DNA of 64,000 bases, taken from positions 257,503 through 321,502 of the forward strand of contig NZ_BOVL01000011.1 in the NCBI RefSeq assembly GCF_019972155.1, in the 5' to 3' direction. The position numbers and the translations under genes were made by a program. The notes under the pieces are model-generated. The model saw only the letters and a list, made by a program, of their open reading frames with translations, was not told the DNA's origin and made no database searches. Positions 1-8,999 of the stretch are shown one piece after another (the stretch's first letter is position 1; every line of letters begins with the position of its first letter). The stretch comes from Bradyrhizobium sp. RD5-C2 (GTDB lineage: Bacteria > Pseudomonadota > Alphaproteobacteria > Rhizobiales > Xanthobacteraceae).

Positions 1-104
1 AGCAGGCCTTCCAGGGTTGTGGCTTTGCCGCTATGGCGCTATCAGAGGCCCAGTTAGATGGTTTTCAGGCCGATTGTCCGTAACAACCCCGTACGAGTGA
101 TGAA
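1..104. other. Window edge, no gene recognised
   Basis: No coding region can be supported here. It precedes the start of the nucleotide-sugar dehydrogenase at 105 and probably carries its leader; a weak purine-rich GAGTGA lies just upstream of that ATG. Confidence 0.5.
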
Positions 105-1409
105 ATGAATTCCGAATTGATCGCGAAGCTCAACGACAGAACGGCCAAGATCGGCATCGTCGGTTTGGGCTATGTCGGCCTGCCTCTGATGCTTCGCTAT
201 TGCGAGGTCGGCTACAAGGTGATCGGCTTTGATATCGACCAGACCAAGGTCGACGCGCTTCGCGCCGGCCGCTCCTATATCGAGCATATCTCGAGCGCCA
301 GCATCAAGAATGCGACGGAGCTTGGGTTCGAGCCGACGACCGATTTCTCGCGCGCCCGCGAGGTCGATGCGCTGATCCTTTGCGTTCCGACGCCGCTCAA
401 CAAGTACCGCGAGCCCGATCTCAGCTTCGTGCTGAACACCACGGAGTCGCTGCTGCCGTATCTCCACCAGGGAATGGTGATGTCGCTGGAAAGCACCACC
501 TATCCCGGTACGACCGAGGAGGAACTGAAGCCGCGCATCGAAAAGTGCGGCTTCACCGTCGGCAAGGACGTCTTCCTCGTCTTCTCGCCGGAACGCGAAG
601 ATCCCGGCAACCAGAATTTCACCACGCGTTCGATCCCGAAAGTCTGCGGCGGCTGCACGCCGGCATGTCTCGAGGCCGGCATCGCGCTCTATCGTCAGGT
701 GATCGACAAGGTCGTTCCGGTGAGCTCGACGCAGGCCGCCGAGCTGACGAAGCTCCTGGAGAATATCCATCGCTCGGTGAACATCGGTCTCGTCAACGAG
801 ATGAAGATGGTTGCCGACAAGATGGGGATCGACATTCACGAGGTGATCCGCGCGGCGGCAACCAAGCCGTTCGGCTTCGTTCCGTACTACCCCGGTCCCG
901 GCATCGGCGGTCACTGCATTCCGATCGACCCGTTCTACCTGACGTGGAAAGCGCGGGAATACGGCATGCACACACGCTTCATCGAGCTCGCCGGAGAGAT
1001 CAATTCCTCGATGCCGGACTACGTGGTGTCAAAGATCTCGCTGGCGCTCAATCAGAGGCACAAGTCGATCAGCGGCAGCTCGATCCTGGTTCTCGGCATC
1101 GCCTACAAGAAGAATGTCGACGACGTCCGCGAATCGCCGTCGGTGGCGCTGATGGAGCGGCTTCGCGATCTCGGCGCCAAGGTGTCCTACAGCGATCCGC
1201 ACGTCCCCGCGTTCCCGAAGATGCGGGCGCATTCGTTCGATCTGTCGAGCGTCGCGCTCACCGAGGGCAGTTTGCGGCAATTCGATTGCGTCCTGCTTGC
1301 GACCGACCACGACAAGTTCGACTATCAACTGCTCGGCGCGCACGCGCCGCTGCTGGTCGATTGCCGTGGAAAGTTTCCTCAGCCGGCGGATAATATCATT
1401 CGCGCCTAG
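105..1409 (+). CDS. wbpA: UDP-N-acetyl-D-glucosamine 6-dehydrogenase, WbpA type
   Basis: A 434-residue nucleotide-sugar dehydrogenase of the UDP-Glc/GDP-Man dehydrogenase family. It is expected to oxidise C6 of UDP-GlcNAc to the uronate in two NAD+-dependent steps in the cytoplasm. The N-terminal Rossmann motif [11 protein letters not shown] lies at residues 17-27, the central dimerisation domain includes the conserved [14 protein letters not shown] stretch, and the catalytic cysteine is Cys271 in [13 protein letters not shown]. The C-terminal UDP-binding domain contains [16 protein letters not shown]. Length is normal for the WbpA/WecC subfamily. The neighbours downstream (3170-5803) are WbpB-, WbpD- and WbpE-like, which favours UDP-GlcNAc over UDP-glucose or UDP-ManNAc as substrate. 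That specificity is inferred from context, not read from residues. Confidence 0.88.
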   Translation: MNSELIAKLNDRTAKIGIVGLGYVGLPLMLRYCEVGYKVIGFDIDQTKVDALRAGRSYIEHISSASIKNATELGFEPTTDFSRAREVDALILCVPTPLNKYREPDLSFVLNTTESLLPYLHQGMVMSLESTTYPGTTEEELKPRIEKCGFTVGKDVFLVFSPEREDPGNQNFTTRSIPKVCGGCTPACLEAGIALYRQVIDKVVPVSSTQAAELTKLLENIHRSVNIGLVNEMKMVADKMGIDIHEVIRAAATKPFGFVPYYPGPGIGGHCIPIDPFYLTWKAREYGMHTRFIELAGEINSSMPDYVVSKISLALNQRHKSISGSSILVLGIAYKKNVDDVRESPSVALMERLRDLGAKVSYSDPHVPAFPKMRAHSFDLSSVALTEGSLRQFDCVLLATDHDKFDYQLLGAHAPLLVDCRGKFPQPADNIIRA

Positions 1410-1443
1410 GCGACCGCGCAGGCGCTCGCCCAGAACCGAAGCT

Positions 1444-2811
1444 CTAGGCGGCCTCAGCATTTGATCGACGGTCGCTTACCGCGGCCGTCGAGGCTGCCGT
1501 CTGGTCGAAGGCCGACCGCGGCGCAATGTACCAGAGCAGGAAGAGCAGCCCGGTGCCGTTCGTGAGCAGGGCTGTCGAAAGCGGCACGTTAAGAAGAACT
1601 TGCGGAAGAAGGCCCGCGGATAGCAGCACGAATTGCGGCGGCAACCCGGACGAGAGGCGATTGCCGAGGGCAATGATCAGGCCGCAGCCCAGCGCGGACA
1701 CCGGGGCGAGCACGAGGCCGACCGAAGCGATGCCTTCGGTGGCAAACAGCGAAGCGTTGAAAGCACCGAGATCATAGGACCTGGCCATGACGGCCCATAT
1801 CGGCTCGTTGTAGGCGCACGCGACCACAAGCTTCACGGCGTTGATCTGGCAGAAATGGGTCAGCGGATGTGCCGAGAAGTAGTTGTTGTAGATTTCGAGG
1901 GCGAGCGACGGGATCGCAACCATCCTGGTGTTGACGGTGCCGAAATAGACCAGTCCGGGGGTCAGTGGAAACAAGTCGGTCTTGACCAGCACGAACAGGA
2001 TCATGCCGATCAGGACCGGCAGGAAAAACGACAGGATCGTTGCAACCCTGGCCTCTACCAGCTTGCAGACGAGCGCGAGAAACAGCAGCCAGACCGGCGC
2101 GAACAGCGCCATCTTGGTCAGCATGATTGGGTAGATCAGGAGCATCAGAACGAGCGCGATCCCGGCCTGCCAGAACCGCTTGCTGGTGACGAAGCAGGCA
2201 AAGGCGAGCGGCAACAGGGCGTTTGAGACGATCCAGACCGCATATCGCAGGATGCCCGGCAGCGCGACCTCCGCGCGATATTTGTACATCTCGTTGAGAT
2301 CGACCAGCTTGAGGTTGTAGAGGGCGCCGATGCCGATGATCGCAGCCGAGGCGATCAGGATGGCGGAAGGCATCATGTGAAAGGCGCGGGCCGGCATGAC
2401 GACGACCTGCCGCATTGGCGAGGTAATAAACAGCGTGGGGACAAGGAAGGCGAACGCCGAAAGCACGATCGAGATGAGCGCCAGGCGGTGATCATAGTCG
2501 AGCAGCGAGAACTCGATCAGCCAGAGATATCCCAGAACCATGATGTAGAAGTAGAAGCCGACGAGATAGCCGAAGCTGAAGCGGCTGAATGCGAACAGGA
2601 TGACGACGGGACTGAATACCAGAACGTTCAGGATTGCCGATGTCAGGTGCGATTTGTCGAAGCCGATGACGCCGGGGAAGGAATCCGTGATCGTGATGCA
2701 GTACAGCGAAATGCAGCAAATCGCGACGTGCGCATAGGCGAGCAGGGCAAGCCTGGCTTGGCGCCGGCCCAAATCCGGCTCCAGTTGCATGACGCGATGG
2801 TTCATTCTCAT
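1444..2811 (-). CDS. Multi-pass membrane protein, probable O-antigen (Wzy-like) polymerase
   Basis: An integral membrane protein of about 455 residues with roughly ten to twelve hydrophobic segments and no soluble domain. Wzy-type polymerases look like this: poorly conserved sequence, many helices, and a long periplasmic loop. One such loop may be the hydrophilic stretch with FGTVNTRMVAIPSLALEIYN and the cysteine-containing segment after it. The start is set at the ATG at 2811 or the one at 2805, because the open frame upstream to 3045 is Pro/Arg/Cys-rich and looks non-coding. It is convergent with wbpA and divergent from the wbpB-like gene, so it is inserted between members of one pathway. 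Polymerase function is inferred from topology and neighbourhood; a flippase or acyl-transfer role cannot be excluded. Confidence 0.6.
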   Translation of the reverse strand: MRMNHRVMQLEPDLGRRQARLALLAYAHVAICCISLYCITITDSFPGVIGFDKSHLTSAILNVLVFSPVVILFAFSRFSFGYLVGFYFYIMVLGYLWLIEFSLLDYDHRLALISIVLSAFAFLVPTLFITSPMRQVVVMPARAFHMMPSAILIASAAIIGIGALYNLKLVDLNEMYKYRAEVALPGILRYAVWIVSNALLPLAFACFVTSKRFWQAGIALVLMLLIYPIMLTKMALFAPVWLLFLALVCKLVEARVATILSFFLPVLIGMILFVLVKTDLFPLTPGLVYFGTVNTRMVAIPSLALEIYNNYFSAHPLTHFCQINAVKLVVACAYNEPIWAVMARSYDLGAFNASLFATEGIASVGLVLAPVSALGCGLIIALGNRLSSGLPPQFVLLSAGLLPQVLLNVPLSTALLTNGTGLLFLLWYIAPRSAFDQTAASTAAVSDRRSNAEAA

Positions 2812-3169
2812 TTGCCGCCGTACCGGGCCATGCGTTTGGACTGTCTCGTTGGTGATCGTATTCGGGCAGGCTGGGCCCGAACAATCGCCCCGCGATGACG
2901 CCTCCTGGGCCCCACGACATGGCACGGCACCGGTAGGACGACAAGGATAGGCTGGTGCTTCGTGCTGCTTTTCCTGCCCCGGTGATGCAGCGGCGTCGCC
3001 TTGTGCAACAAATCCGCCGCGGGCCGTGTTGCCCGATCGGGGCAAGGCCTTGCCTTATCCCGAGTTTTCTGGGTAATGGACGCTATGCTGCGGCTCGCAA
3101 GGCCGCTTGTTCCCTCGGCTCTTCGGCTGGCTGCAATGGCTGGTCACGAGACAAGACAGGGCCTGTTGC

Positions 3170-4231
3170 ATGATCAGATTTGGCCTGCTCGGGTGCGGGC
3201 GTATCGCCAAGCGCCATTCCGATCTCCTGGGTGGCAATCACATCGCGGGAGCGAGCCTGGTTGCCGTTTGCGATCCGCTTCGTGCGCGTGCCGATGCGAT
3301 TGCCGGGAAGTTCGGCGTTCCCGCCCATTACGACATGGACGAATTCCTCGCCCGCAAGGATATCGACGCCGTTGCCGTGCTGACGCCGAGCGGACTACAT
3401 CCAGCGCATGTGATCGCCTGTGCCAGGGCCGGCAAGCACGTCGTGGTCGAGAAACCGATGGCGCTGCGCTTGCAAGACGCCGACGACATGATCCGGGCCT
3501 GCGACGAAGCCGGCATCAAGATGTTCATCGTCAAGCAGAACCGCTTCAACGTGCCGGTGGTCAAGGCGCGCGAGGCGCTCGATGCCGGCCGCTTCGGCAA
3601 GCTCATCCTGGGGACGGTGCGCGTCCGCTGGTGCCGCGACCAGGCCTATTACGACCAGGACGATTGGCGCGGCACCTGGGCCTATGACGGCGGCGTGCTG
3701 ACCAATCAGGCGAGCCACCATGTCGATATGCTGGAATGGTTCTTCGGCGACGTGGTGAGCGTGCATGCGCGCGCGACGACGGCGCTGGCCAACATCGAAA
3801 CCGAGGACACCGCCGTCGCGACGTTGAAGTTCCGCAACGGCGCGCTCGGAATCATCGAGGCGACCACCGCGGCGCGCCCGACCGATCTCGAAGGTTCGCT
3901 CTCGATCCTGGGCGAAAAGGGCACCGTTGAAATTTCCGGTTTCGCGGTCAACCAGATTCGGCACTGGCGTTTCGTCAACGAACTGCCGTCGGACAAGGAC
4001 GTCGTGGAGAAGTTCTCGGTCAACCCGCCCAACGTCTACGGCTTCGGCCATCAGGCCTACTATCATCACGTGGTCGATTGCCTGGAGAACCAGCGCGCGG
4101 CGCTGGTCGACGGGCTCGAGGGCCGCAAGAGCTTGGAGCTGATCTCGGCCCTCTATGAGTCGATCGAGACCGGAGAGGAAGTTGCGCTGCGCTTCACGCC
4201 GCGGCTGAGCCGGCTGGGTGTCGTTTCGTGA
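3170..4231 (+). CDS. wbpB: Gfo/Idh/MocA-family sugar-nucleotide 3-dehydrogenase, WbpB type
   Basis: An NAD-dependent oxidoreductase of about 353 residues. The start at 3170 gives an immediate Rossmann strand (MIRFGLLGCGRIAKRH). Earlier in-frame starts add a leader not typical of the family. The Gfo/Idh signature EKPMAL follows the NAD domain and carries the conserved lysine. The C-terminal alpha/beta domain has the GGVLTNQASHHVDMLEW stretch containing the usual substrate-side histidines. In the WbpB reaction C3 of UDP-GlcNAcA is oxidised to the ketone that a WbpE aminotransferase then uses. The gene overlaps the next one by 4 bases, so it is translationally coupled to the acetyltransferase and aminotransferase. 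Confidence 0.82.
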   Translation: MIRFGLLGCGRIAKRHSDLLGGNHIAGASLVAVCDPLRARADAIAGKFGVPAHYDMDEFLARKDIDAVAVLTPSGLHPAHVIACARAGKHVVVEKPMALRLQDADDMIRACDEAGIKMFIVKQNRFNVPVVKAREALDAGRFGKLILGTVRVRWCRDQAYYDQDDWRGTWAYDGGVLTNQASHHVDMLEWFFGDVVSVHARATTALANIETEDTAVATLKFRNGALGIIEATTAARPTDLEGSLSILGEKGTVEISGFAVNQIRHWRFVNELPSDKDVVEKFSVNPPNVYGFGHQAYYHHVVDCLENQRAALVDGLEGRKSLELISALYESIETGEEVALRFTPRLSRLGVVS

Positions 4232-4695
4232 ATCGGCCGGAAGTGCATCAGGCCAGCGTGCGCGACGTGACGTTCGGTGAACGCGTCAAGATCGTCGAGC
4301 CCTGCAACCTCTATGGCTGCACGCTGGGCGACGACTGCTTCATCGGACCTTTCACCGAAATCCAGAATGGCGTGGTCGTCGGAGCCCGCACCCGCGTGCA
4401 ATCGCATGCCTTCGTGTGCGAGCTCGTCACCATCGGCGAGGACTGCTTCGTCGGGCACGGCGTGATGTTCGTCAACGACACGTTCTCCACCGGCGGCCCG
4501 GCGCGCGGACGCAAGGAGCTGTGGCGCGAGACGGTTATCGGCAACCGGGTGTCGATCGGCTCCAACGCCACGATCATGCCGGTCAGGATCACTGATGACG
4601 TCGTCATCGGCGCAGGGGCTGTCGTGACCAAGGACATCACGATATCAGGCACCTATGCCGGTAATCCGGCGCGCCGGCTGCTGGCGAGCCAATAG
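4228..4695 (+). CDS. wbpD: Hexapeptide-repeat N-acetyltransferase, WbpD type
   Basis: A 155-residue left-handed beta-helix acyltransferase. Hexapeptide repeats run through most of the chain (for example VTIGEDCFVGHGV, ETVIGNRVSIGSNATI, DDVVIGAGAVVTKD), ending in YAGNPARRL, typical of acetyl-CoA-dependent sugar-nucleotide acetyltransferases. It uses a GTG start at 4228 that overlaps the stop of the wbpB-like gene in a GTGA junction. In the WbpABDE pathway it would acetylate the 3-amino group made by the aminotransferase encoded next, giving UDP-GlcNAc(3NAc)A. Specificity is inferred from the gene order. Confidence 0.82.
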   Translation: MNRPEVHQASVRDVTFGERVKIVEPCNLYGCTLGDDCFIGPFTEIQNGVVVGARTRVQSHAFVCELVTIGEDCFVGHGVMFVNDTFSTGGPARGRKELWRETVIGNRVSIGSNATIMPVRITDDVVIGAGAVVTKDITISGTYAGNPARRLLASQ

Positions 4696-4705
4696 GGGAC
4701 TATCG

Positions 4706-5803
4706 ATGCCGGTGCCGTTTGCCGACCTGCAGCTGCAATACCAGTCCATCAAAAGCGAGATCGACGCGGCGATCGCCGGTGTGATCCGCGACAACGCCTT
4801 CATCCGCGGCAGCTATGTCGACGCCTTCGAGCGCGAATTCGCCGCGGCCGCGGAGGTGGCTCATTGCGTATCCTGCGCCAACGGCACCGATGCGCTTTAC
4901 CTCGCGATGCGGGCGCTGAAGGTGAAGCCGGGCGACGAGGTGATCACGACGGCGCATTCCTGGATCTCGACGGCGGCGATGATCACCCACTCCGGCGCCA
5001 CCGTCGTGTTCTGCGACACCGACGACGCGACGTTCACGATCGATCCGGCGGCAATCGAGGCCGCGATCACGCCGCGCACGGTCGGCATCATCCCGGTGCA
5101 TCTGTACGGACAGCCCGCCGACATGGACGCCATCATGGCGATCGCGCAGAAGCACAAGCTCTGGGTGATCGAGGACTGCGCCCAGGCCCATCTCGCGCGC
5201 TACAAGGGCCGCATGGTCGGCACGTTCGGCGAGGCCGCGACCTATTCATTCTATCCCGGCAAGAATCTCGGCGCGATGGGCGATGCCGGCGCGGTCGTCA
5301 CCAATGATGCGGCGCTCGCCGAGCAGATGGCGATGCTGGCGCGCCATGGCGGGCTGGTGAAGCACCAGCACCATATCGAGGGCGTCAACAGTCGGCTCGA
5401 CGGCATGCAGGCTGCGATCCTCTCGGCCAAGCTGCCGCATCTCCCCGCATGGACCGAGGCCCGGCAGGCCGCGGCGGAGGTCTACGACACCGGCCTCAAC
5501 CAGATCGAGGACGTCGTGGTGCCCGAAGTGGCGCCGGCGCGCAGCCACGTCTACCACCTCTATACGATCAGGCATCCGCGCCGCGACGCGCTCGCCGCGC
5601 ATCTCAACGCCAACGGCGTGCAGACCGCGATCAACTACCCCACCGCGCTGCCCTTCCTGCCGGCCTATGCCCGGTTTGCCCACCGGCCGGAGCAATTCCC
5701 CAACGCCCATCGCGATCAGGGCCAGATTCTCTCGCTGCCGATCTTCGCCGAGATCACGCGCCCGCAGCAGGATGAGGTGATCGAGCTGGTTCGCAAGTTC
5801 TGA
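4706..5803 (+). CDS. wbpE: DegT/DnrJ/EryC1/StrS aminotransferase, WbpE type
   Basis: A PLP-dependent sugar-nucleotide aminotransferase of about 365 residues. The start at 4706 is preceded by AGGGGAC, a strong ribosome binding site; an upstream ATG lies inside the acetyltransferase gene. CANGTDALYLAMRAL is the PLP phosphate-binding start, IEDCAQAHLARYKG carries the Asp that contacts the pyridine nitrogen, and SFYPGKNLGAMGDAG holds the catalytic Lys. It would transaminate the 3-keto group of UDP-3-keto-GlcNAcA with glutamate; in Pseudomonas this reaction is coupled to WbpB through 2-oxoglutarate. It closes the wbpB-D-E run, 10 bases after the acetyltransferase. No WbpI-like 2-epimerase is seen in the window. 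Confidence 0.87.
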   Translation: MPVPFADLQLQYQSIKSEIDAAIAGVIRDNAFIRGSYVDAFEREFAAAAEVAHCVSCANGTDALYLAMRALKVKPGDEVITTAHSWISTAAMITHSGATVVFCDTDDATFTIDPAAIEAAITPRTVGIIPVHLYGQPADMDAIMAIAQKHKLWVIEDCAQAHLARYKGRMVGTFGEAATYSFYPGKNLGAMGDAGAVVTNDAALAEQMAMLARHGGLVKHQHHIEGVNSRLDGMQAAILSAKLPHLPAWTEARQAAAEVYDTGLNQIEDVVVPEVAPARSHVYHLYTIRHPRRDALAAHLNANGVQTAINYPTALPFLPAYARFAHRPEQFPNAHRDQGQILSLPIFAEITRPQQDEVIELVRKF

Positions 5804-5814
5804 TCGCGATGGCG

Positions 5815-5835
5815 GCCCCGCGTCATGGGCGGGGC
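5815..5835. terminator. Hairpin between convergent genes
   Basis: A GC-rich perfect stem (GCCCCGC / GCGGGGC, 7 bp, 7-nt loop) lies between the aminotransferase stop and the stop of the convergent phosphatase. There is no long T tract, so it is a plausible but unproven bidirectional terminator. Confidence 0.45.
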
Positions 5836-6366
5836 TCAGCTTCGCTGCAGCAGCGGCTTCAGGAACGCTTCCAGATTGGGGCCTGAGAACAGGTAGCCCT
5901 TCAGGCCAGCCGCGTGCGCAGCCTCGAGATCGGTCGGCTGATCACCGACCAGAAAGCTTCGTTCGACGTCGACCGGAAAGCGCGCCAGCAGATCGGTGAT
6001 CATGCCCGGCGACGGCTTGCGCCGGGGGCTGACCTGCCGATATCGCTCAACGGTTCCCTCAGGATGGAACGGGCAATACTCGAAGGCATCGATATGCGCG
6101 CCGATCTTGCCGAGCTCGGCGGCCATCCAGTCGTGGAGCTGCTGGATTTGCGCCTCCTCATAGAGGCCTCTCGCAACACCTGACTGGTTGGTCACGACGA
6201 ACGCAAGATAGCCCATGTCGTTGACGGCCTTCACCGCCTCGCGCGCGCCGTCGATCCAGATCAACCTGTGGCTCTCGAACAGGTAACCGATGTCGTGGTT
6301 CAGGACGCCGTCCCGATCGAAGAAAACCGCCGGCCGTCGCGGCTTACTTTCGGAAGCGCTGCTCAT
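5836..6366 (-). CDS. gmhB: HAD-family heptose-bisphosphate phosphatase-like protein (GmhB-like)
   Basis: A 176-residue HAD phosphatase. Motif I is FFDRDGVLN with nucleophile Asp17 and acid/base Asp19, motif II is VVTNQSGVARG, and the late GDQPTDLEAAHAAG carries the Mg-binding acidic residues. The family includes D-glycero-D-manno-heptose-1,7-bisphosphate 7-phosphatase and histidinol phosphatases. GmhB is favoured because hldD and hldE, the steps around it in ADP-heptose synthesis, are at 53.8-56.3 kb. One oddity: the usual zinc site C-x-H...C-x-C is only half present. CPFH is kept, but the later Cys-x-Cys position reads SPR, so a zinc-free variant is likely. Confidence 0.72.
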   Translation of the reverse strand: MSSASESKPRRPAVFFDRDGVLNHDIGYLFESHRLIWIDGAREAVKAVNDMGYLAFVVTNQSGVARGLYEEAQIQQLHDWMAAELGKIGAHIDAFEYCPFHPEGTVERYRQVSPRRKPSPGMITDLLARFPVDVERSFLVGDQPTDLEAAHAAGLKGYLFSGPNLEAFLKPLLQRS

Positions 6367-6464
6367 GAGATGATGATCCGTACGTGTCCACGAGGCATGG
6401 GCCAGCTCAATAGTTCACAATGCCGCGCGCGACAATGTGGATTGGACCATACGGGGTGGGCGGC

Positions 6465-7691
6465 TCATCGCTCGTCTGCAATCACCTTGCCATCGTTCGG
6501 CAGCGAGCCTGCGCCGACCAGCTCCACGGCGCCGCCCAGTTTTGTCACTGCACGCAGCGTGGCCGCGACTTCGTTCAGCAGGGCGTCCGGCGCTGAAGCA
6601 CATTCGGCTTTCAGCGTCATCGCGTCAGCCTCGCCGGCGCGCGTGACCACGAGGCGCAGCCGTCCGAGCTCGGGATGGCGCTTGGCAATTTCCGCGATCT
6701 GCTCGGGGCGCACGAACATGCCCTTGACCTTGGTGGTCTGGTCGGCGCGGCCCATCCAGCCCTTGATGCGCATGTTGGTGCGTCCGCACGGGCTCGCGCC
6801 GGGCAGCAGGGCGGCGGTCAGGTCGCCGAGCGCGAGGCGGATCCAGGGATGATGCGGATCGAGCGAGGTCACCACGATCTCGCCGACGTCCCCCGGCGCA
6901 ACCGGATCGCCGGTGCCGGGCTTGACGATCTCCAGGATCAAATCCTCATTGACCGTCATCCCCTCGCGCGCCGGCGTCTCGAACGCGATCAGGCCGAGAT
7001 CGGCGGTGCCGAACGCCTGGTAGGCCTCGACGCCGCGCGATTTCATCTCCTCCTGCAACGATTTCGGAAAGGCGGCGCCCGAGACCAGAGCGCGCTTGAT
7101 CGAGGACACGTCGCGGCCATCAGCTGCGGCGGCGTCGAGCAGGATCTTCAGGAAATCGGGTGTGCCGCTATAGCCGACCGGGCGATAGGCCTCGATCAGC
7201 TCGAATTGCTGCTCGGTATTCCCTGGGCCAGCCGGGATCACCGCGCAGCCGAGCGCTCGCGCGGAGGTGTCGAAGATGAAGCCGCCGGGAGTGAGGTGAT
7301 AGCTGAACGTGTTGAGCACCACGTCCCCCTCGCGAAAGCCCGCCGCAAACAGCGCCCGCGCGCCGCGCCAGGGGTCCGCCTGACGGCCTTCGGGCTCGAA
7401 GATCGGCCCGGGCGAGGTGAACAGCCGGGCGAACGCGCCGGGCTTGTCGGCCACGAAACCGCCAAAGGGCGGCGCTGCCTTGTGCAGGGCCGGCAGTTCC
7501 GATTTGCGCAGCACCGGCAGCCCCGCCAGCGCCTTCCGGCTGGCGATGGAGGCGGGATCGATGCCCCTCAGCAGGTTGGCGTAGGCGGGCGCCGCCATCG
7601 CCTTGCGCAGCACGTCCGGCAGCCGGGCGAACAGGGCGGCCTCGCGCTGGGCCGGATCGCGCGTTTCAAGGGCATCGTAATGATCGGTCAT
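6465..7691 (-). CDS. Phenylacetate-CoA ligase-like AMP-forming enzyme (PaaK family)
   Basis: A 408-residue member of the adenylate-forming superfamily, PaaK branch by length and layout. It should activate an organic acid as acyl-AMP and then the CoA thioester. GYSGTPDFLKIL, the AFGTADLGL region (cognate to the YGxTE motif) and the C-terminal domain with GWMGRADQTTKVKGMFVRP are recognisable. One oddity: where PaaK proteins carry the Ser/Thr/Gly ATP loop (SSGTTGxP), this protein reads FTSPGPIFEPEG, which lacks the Thr-Thr-Gly core. It may be a subfamily with a changed phosphate loop or with a different activity. It is divergent from the AGE-family gene and lies on the same strand as the Liv operon further along. 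Confidence 0.68.
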   Translation of the reverse strand: MTDHYDALETRDPAQREAALFARLPDVLRKAMAAPAYANLLRGIDPASIASRKALAGLPVLRKSELPALHKAAPPFGGFVADKPGAFARLFTSPGPIFEPEGRQADPWRGARALFAAGFREGDVVLNTFSYHLTPGGFIFDTSARALGCAVIPAGPGNTEQQFELIEAYRPVGYSGTPDFLKILLDAAAADGRDVSSIKRALVSGAAFPKSLQEEMKSRGVEAYQAFGTADLGLIAFETPAREGMTVNEDLILEIVKPGTGDPVAPGDVGEIVVTSLDPHHPWIRLALGDLTAALLPGASPCGRTNMRIKGWMGRADQTTKVKGMFVRPEQIAEIAKRHPELGRLRLVVTRAGEADAMTLKAECASAPDALLNEVAATLRAVTKLGGAVELVGAGSLPNDGKVIADER

Positions 7692-7786
7692 GGCAGGTCC
7701 TTGAGAGGATTTGCGCAGGTGGCGTGCCCGTCCGCCCGTGCTATCAAACGATGAGCGCTGACATGGGGACGGTTCCAGGGAGCACG

Positions 7787-8935
7787 ATGGCTGAGGCAGA
7801 GAGCGTTGCGGCGGACGGGGCCGCCGACGTCGTCGCGAGGTTGAAGCGCCGCATCATCGACCACGCCTTGCCGCTGTGGTCGACGGTCGGCTGGGACGCC
7901 ACGGCCGGCGGCTTTGTCGACCGGCTGCACCAGGATGGGACAGCCGACAACGCCGCGCCGCGCCGCCTGCTTGTGCAGGCGCGCCAGATTTATTGCTACG
8001 CCAAGGCGGCCCAAATGGGCTGGTATCCCGAAGGCCGCGCGATCGCGCTGAAGGGGCTGGAATATTTGCTGGCCAAGGCCAAGGCGCCGGATGGCCGGCC
8101 GGGCTTCGTGTTCAGCCTGACGCAGGATGGCGCCGTGCATGACCCGCTGCGCGACACCTACGGCCATGCCTTCGTGCTGCTCGCGCTGGCGACCGCCTAC
8201 GGTCTCGACCAAGACGTCCAGATCCGCGCCGAGATCGACGCGCTGCTGTCGTTCCTCGACACCCAGCTGCGCTCGCCCCATGGCGGCTTCCAGGAAGGCC
8301 TGCCGCCGTCGATGCCGCGCCGGCAGAACCCGCAGATGCATCTGTTCGAGGCGATGATCGCCTGCTTCGACGCGACGCATGATTTGTCGTTCCAGAACCG
8401 CGCCGGCGATTTCTTCGCGCTGTTCCTGGCCAACCTCTACGACAAGCAGACGCACACGCTCGGCGAATATTTCGAGGAGGACTGGTCGAGGATCCCGCCG
8501 GTCAGCGTCGAGCCCGGGCATCTCGCGGAATGGGTCTGGCTGCTGAAGGGATTTGAGCGGATCACCGGCTGCCCCACGGGACGCCCGCGCGGCGAGCTGC
8601 TGGCCTCTGCGCTGCGCTATCGCGACGCCACCGGCTGCCTGATCGACGAGGGCGATACCGAGGGCAACATCCGCCGCCACAGCAGGCGGCTGTGGCCGCA
8701 GAGCGAGCTGGCGAAGGCCTGGATCGCGCAGGCGGAGTCGGGCGAAGTCGGTGCGGCGGACGAAGCCCGCGCGGCGCTGGTGCTGCTGGAGCGGCACTAT
8801 CTCAGCCATCCCGTGGCCGGCGGCTGGTACGACCAGTTCGATCGCGACGGTAGCTCGCTGGTCGCCACGATCCCGGCGTCGTCGTTCTACCATGTGCTCT
8901 GCGCGGTCACCGAAGCCGAGCAGGTGCTCGGATAG
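7787..8935 (+). CDS. AGE-family epimerase/isomerase (N-acylglucosamine 2-epimerase fold)
   Basis: A protein of about 382 residues with the (alpha/alpha)6-barrel signature of the N-acylglucosamine 2-epimerase / mannose isomerase family. The conserved stretches RLLVQARQIYCYAKA, DTYGHAFVLLALA, QNPQMHLFEAM, EPGHLAEWVWLL and RLWPQSELAKAW supply the expected catalytic histidines. The start at 7787 follows a CAGGGAG ribosome site; earlier ATGs (7724, 7751, 7763) have none. The substrate cannot be told from sequence. Candidates are mannose/fructose or mannose-6-phosphate interconversion, relevant to the GDP-mannose used by gmd at 17.4 kb. No operon partner is evident. Confidence 0.78.
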   Translation: MAEAESVAADGAADVVARLKRRIIDHALPLWSTVGWDATAGGFVDRLHQDGTADNAAPRRLLVQARQIYCYAKAAQMGWYPEGRAIALKGLEYLLAKAKAPDGRPGFVFSLTQDGAVHDPLRDTYGHAFVLLALATAYGLDQDVQIRAEIDALLSFLDTQLRSPHGGFQEGLPPSMPRRQNPQMHLFEAMIACFDATHDLSFQNRAGDFFALFLANLYDKQTHTLGEYFEEDWSRIPPVSVEPGHLAEWVWLLKGFERITGCPTGRPRGELLASALRYRDATGCLIDEGDTEGNIRRHSRRLWPQSELAKAWIAQAESGEVGAADEARAALVLLERHYLSHPVAGGWYDQFDRDGSSLVATIPASSFYHVLCAVTEAEQVLG

Positions 8936-8999
8936 AACCGCCTTCCTGGTCTGATGCGTTTTCTGCACACGCAACTCCGCCCGAAAACCCCCGATATCC

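Noticed and set aside
2812..3045. Upstream extension of the Wzy-like gene to 3045
   Set aside because: The 78 added residues are Pro/Arg/Cys-rich and hydrophilic, without homology-like features; the membrane protein begins near 2811.
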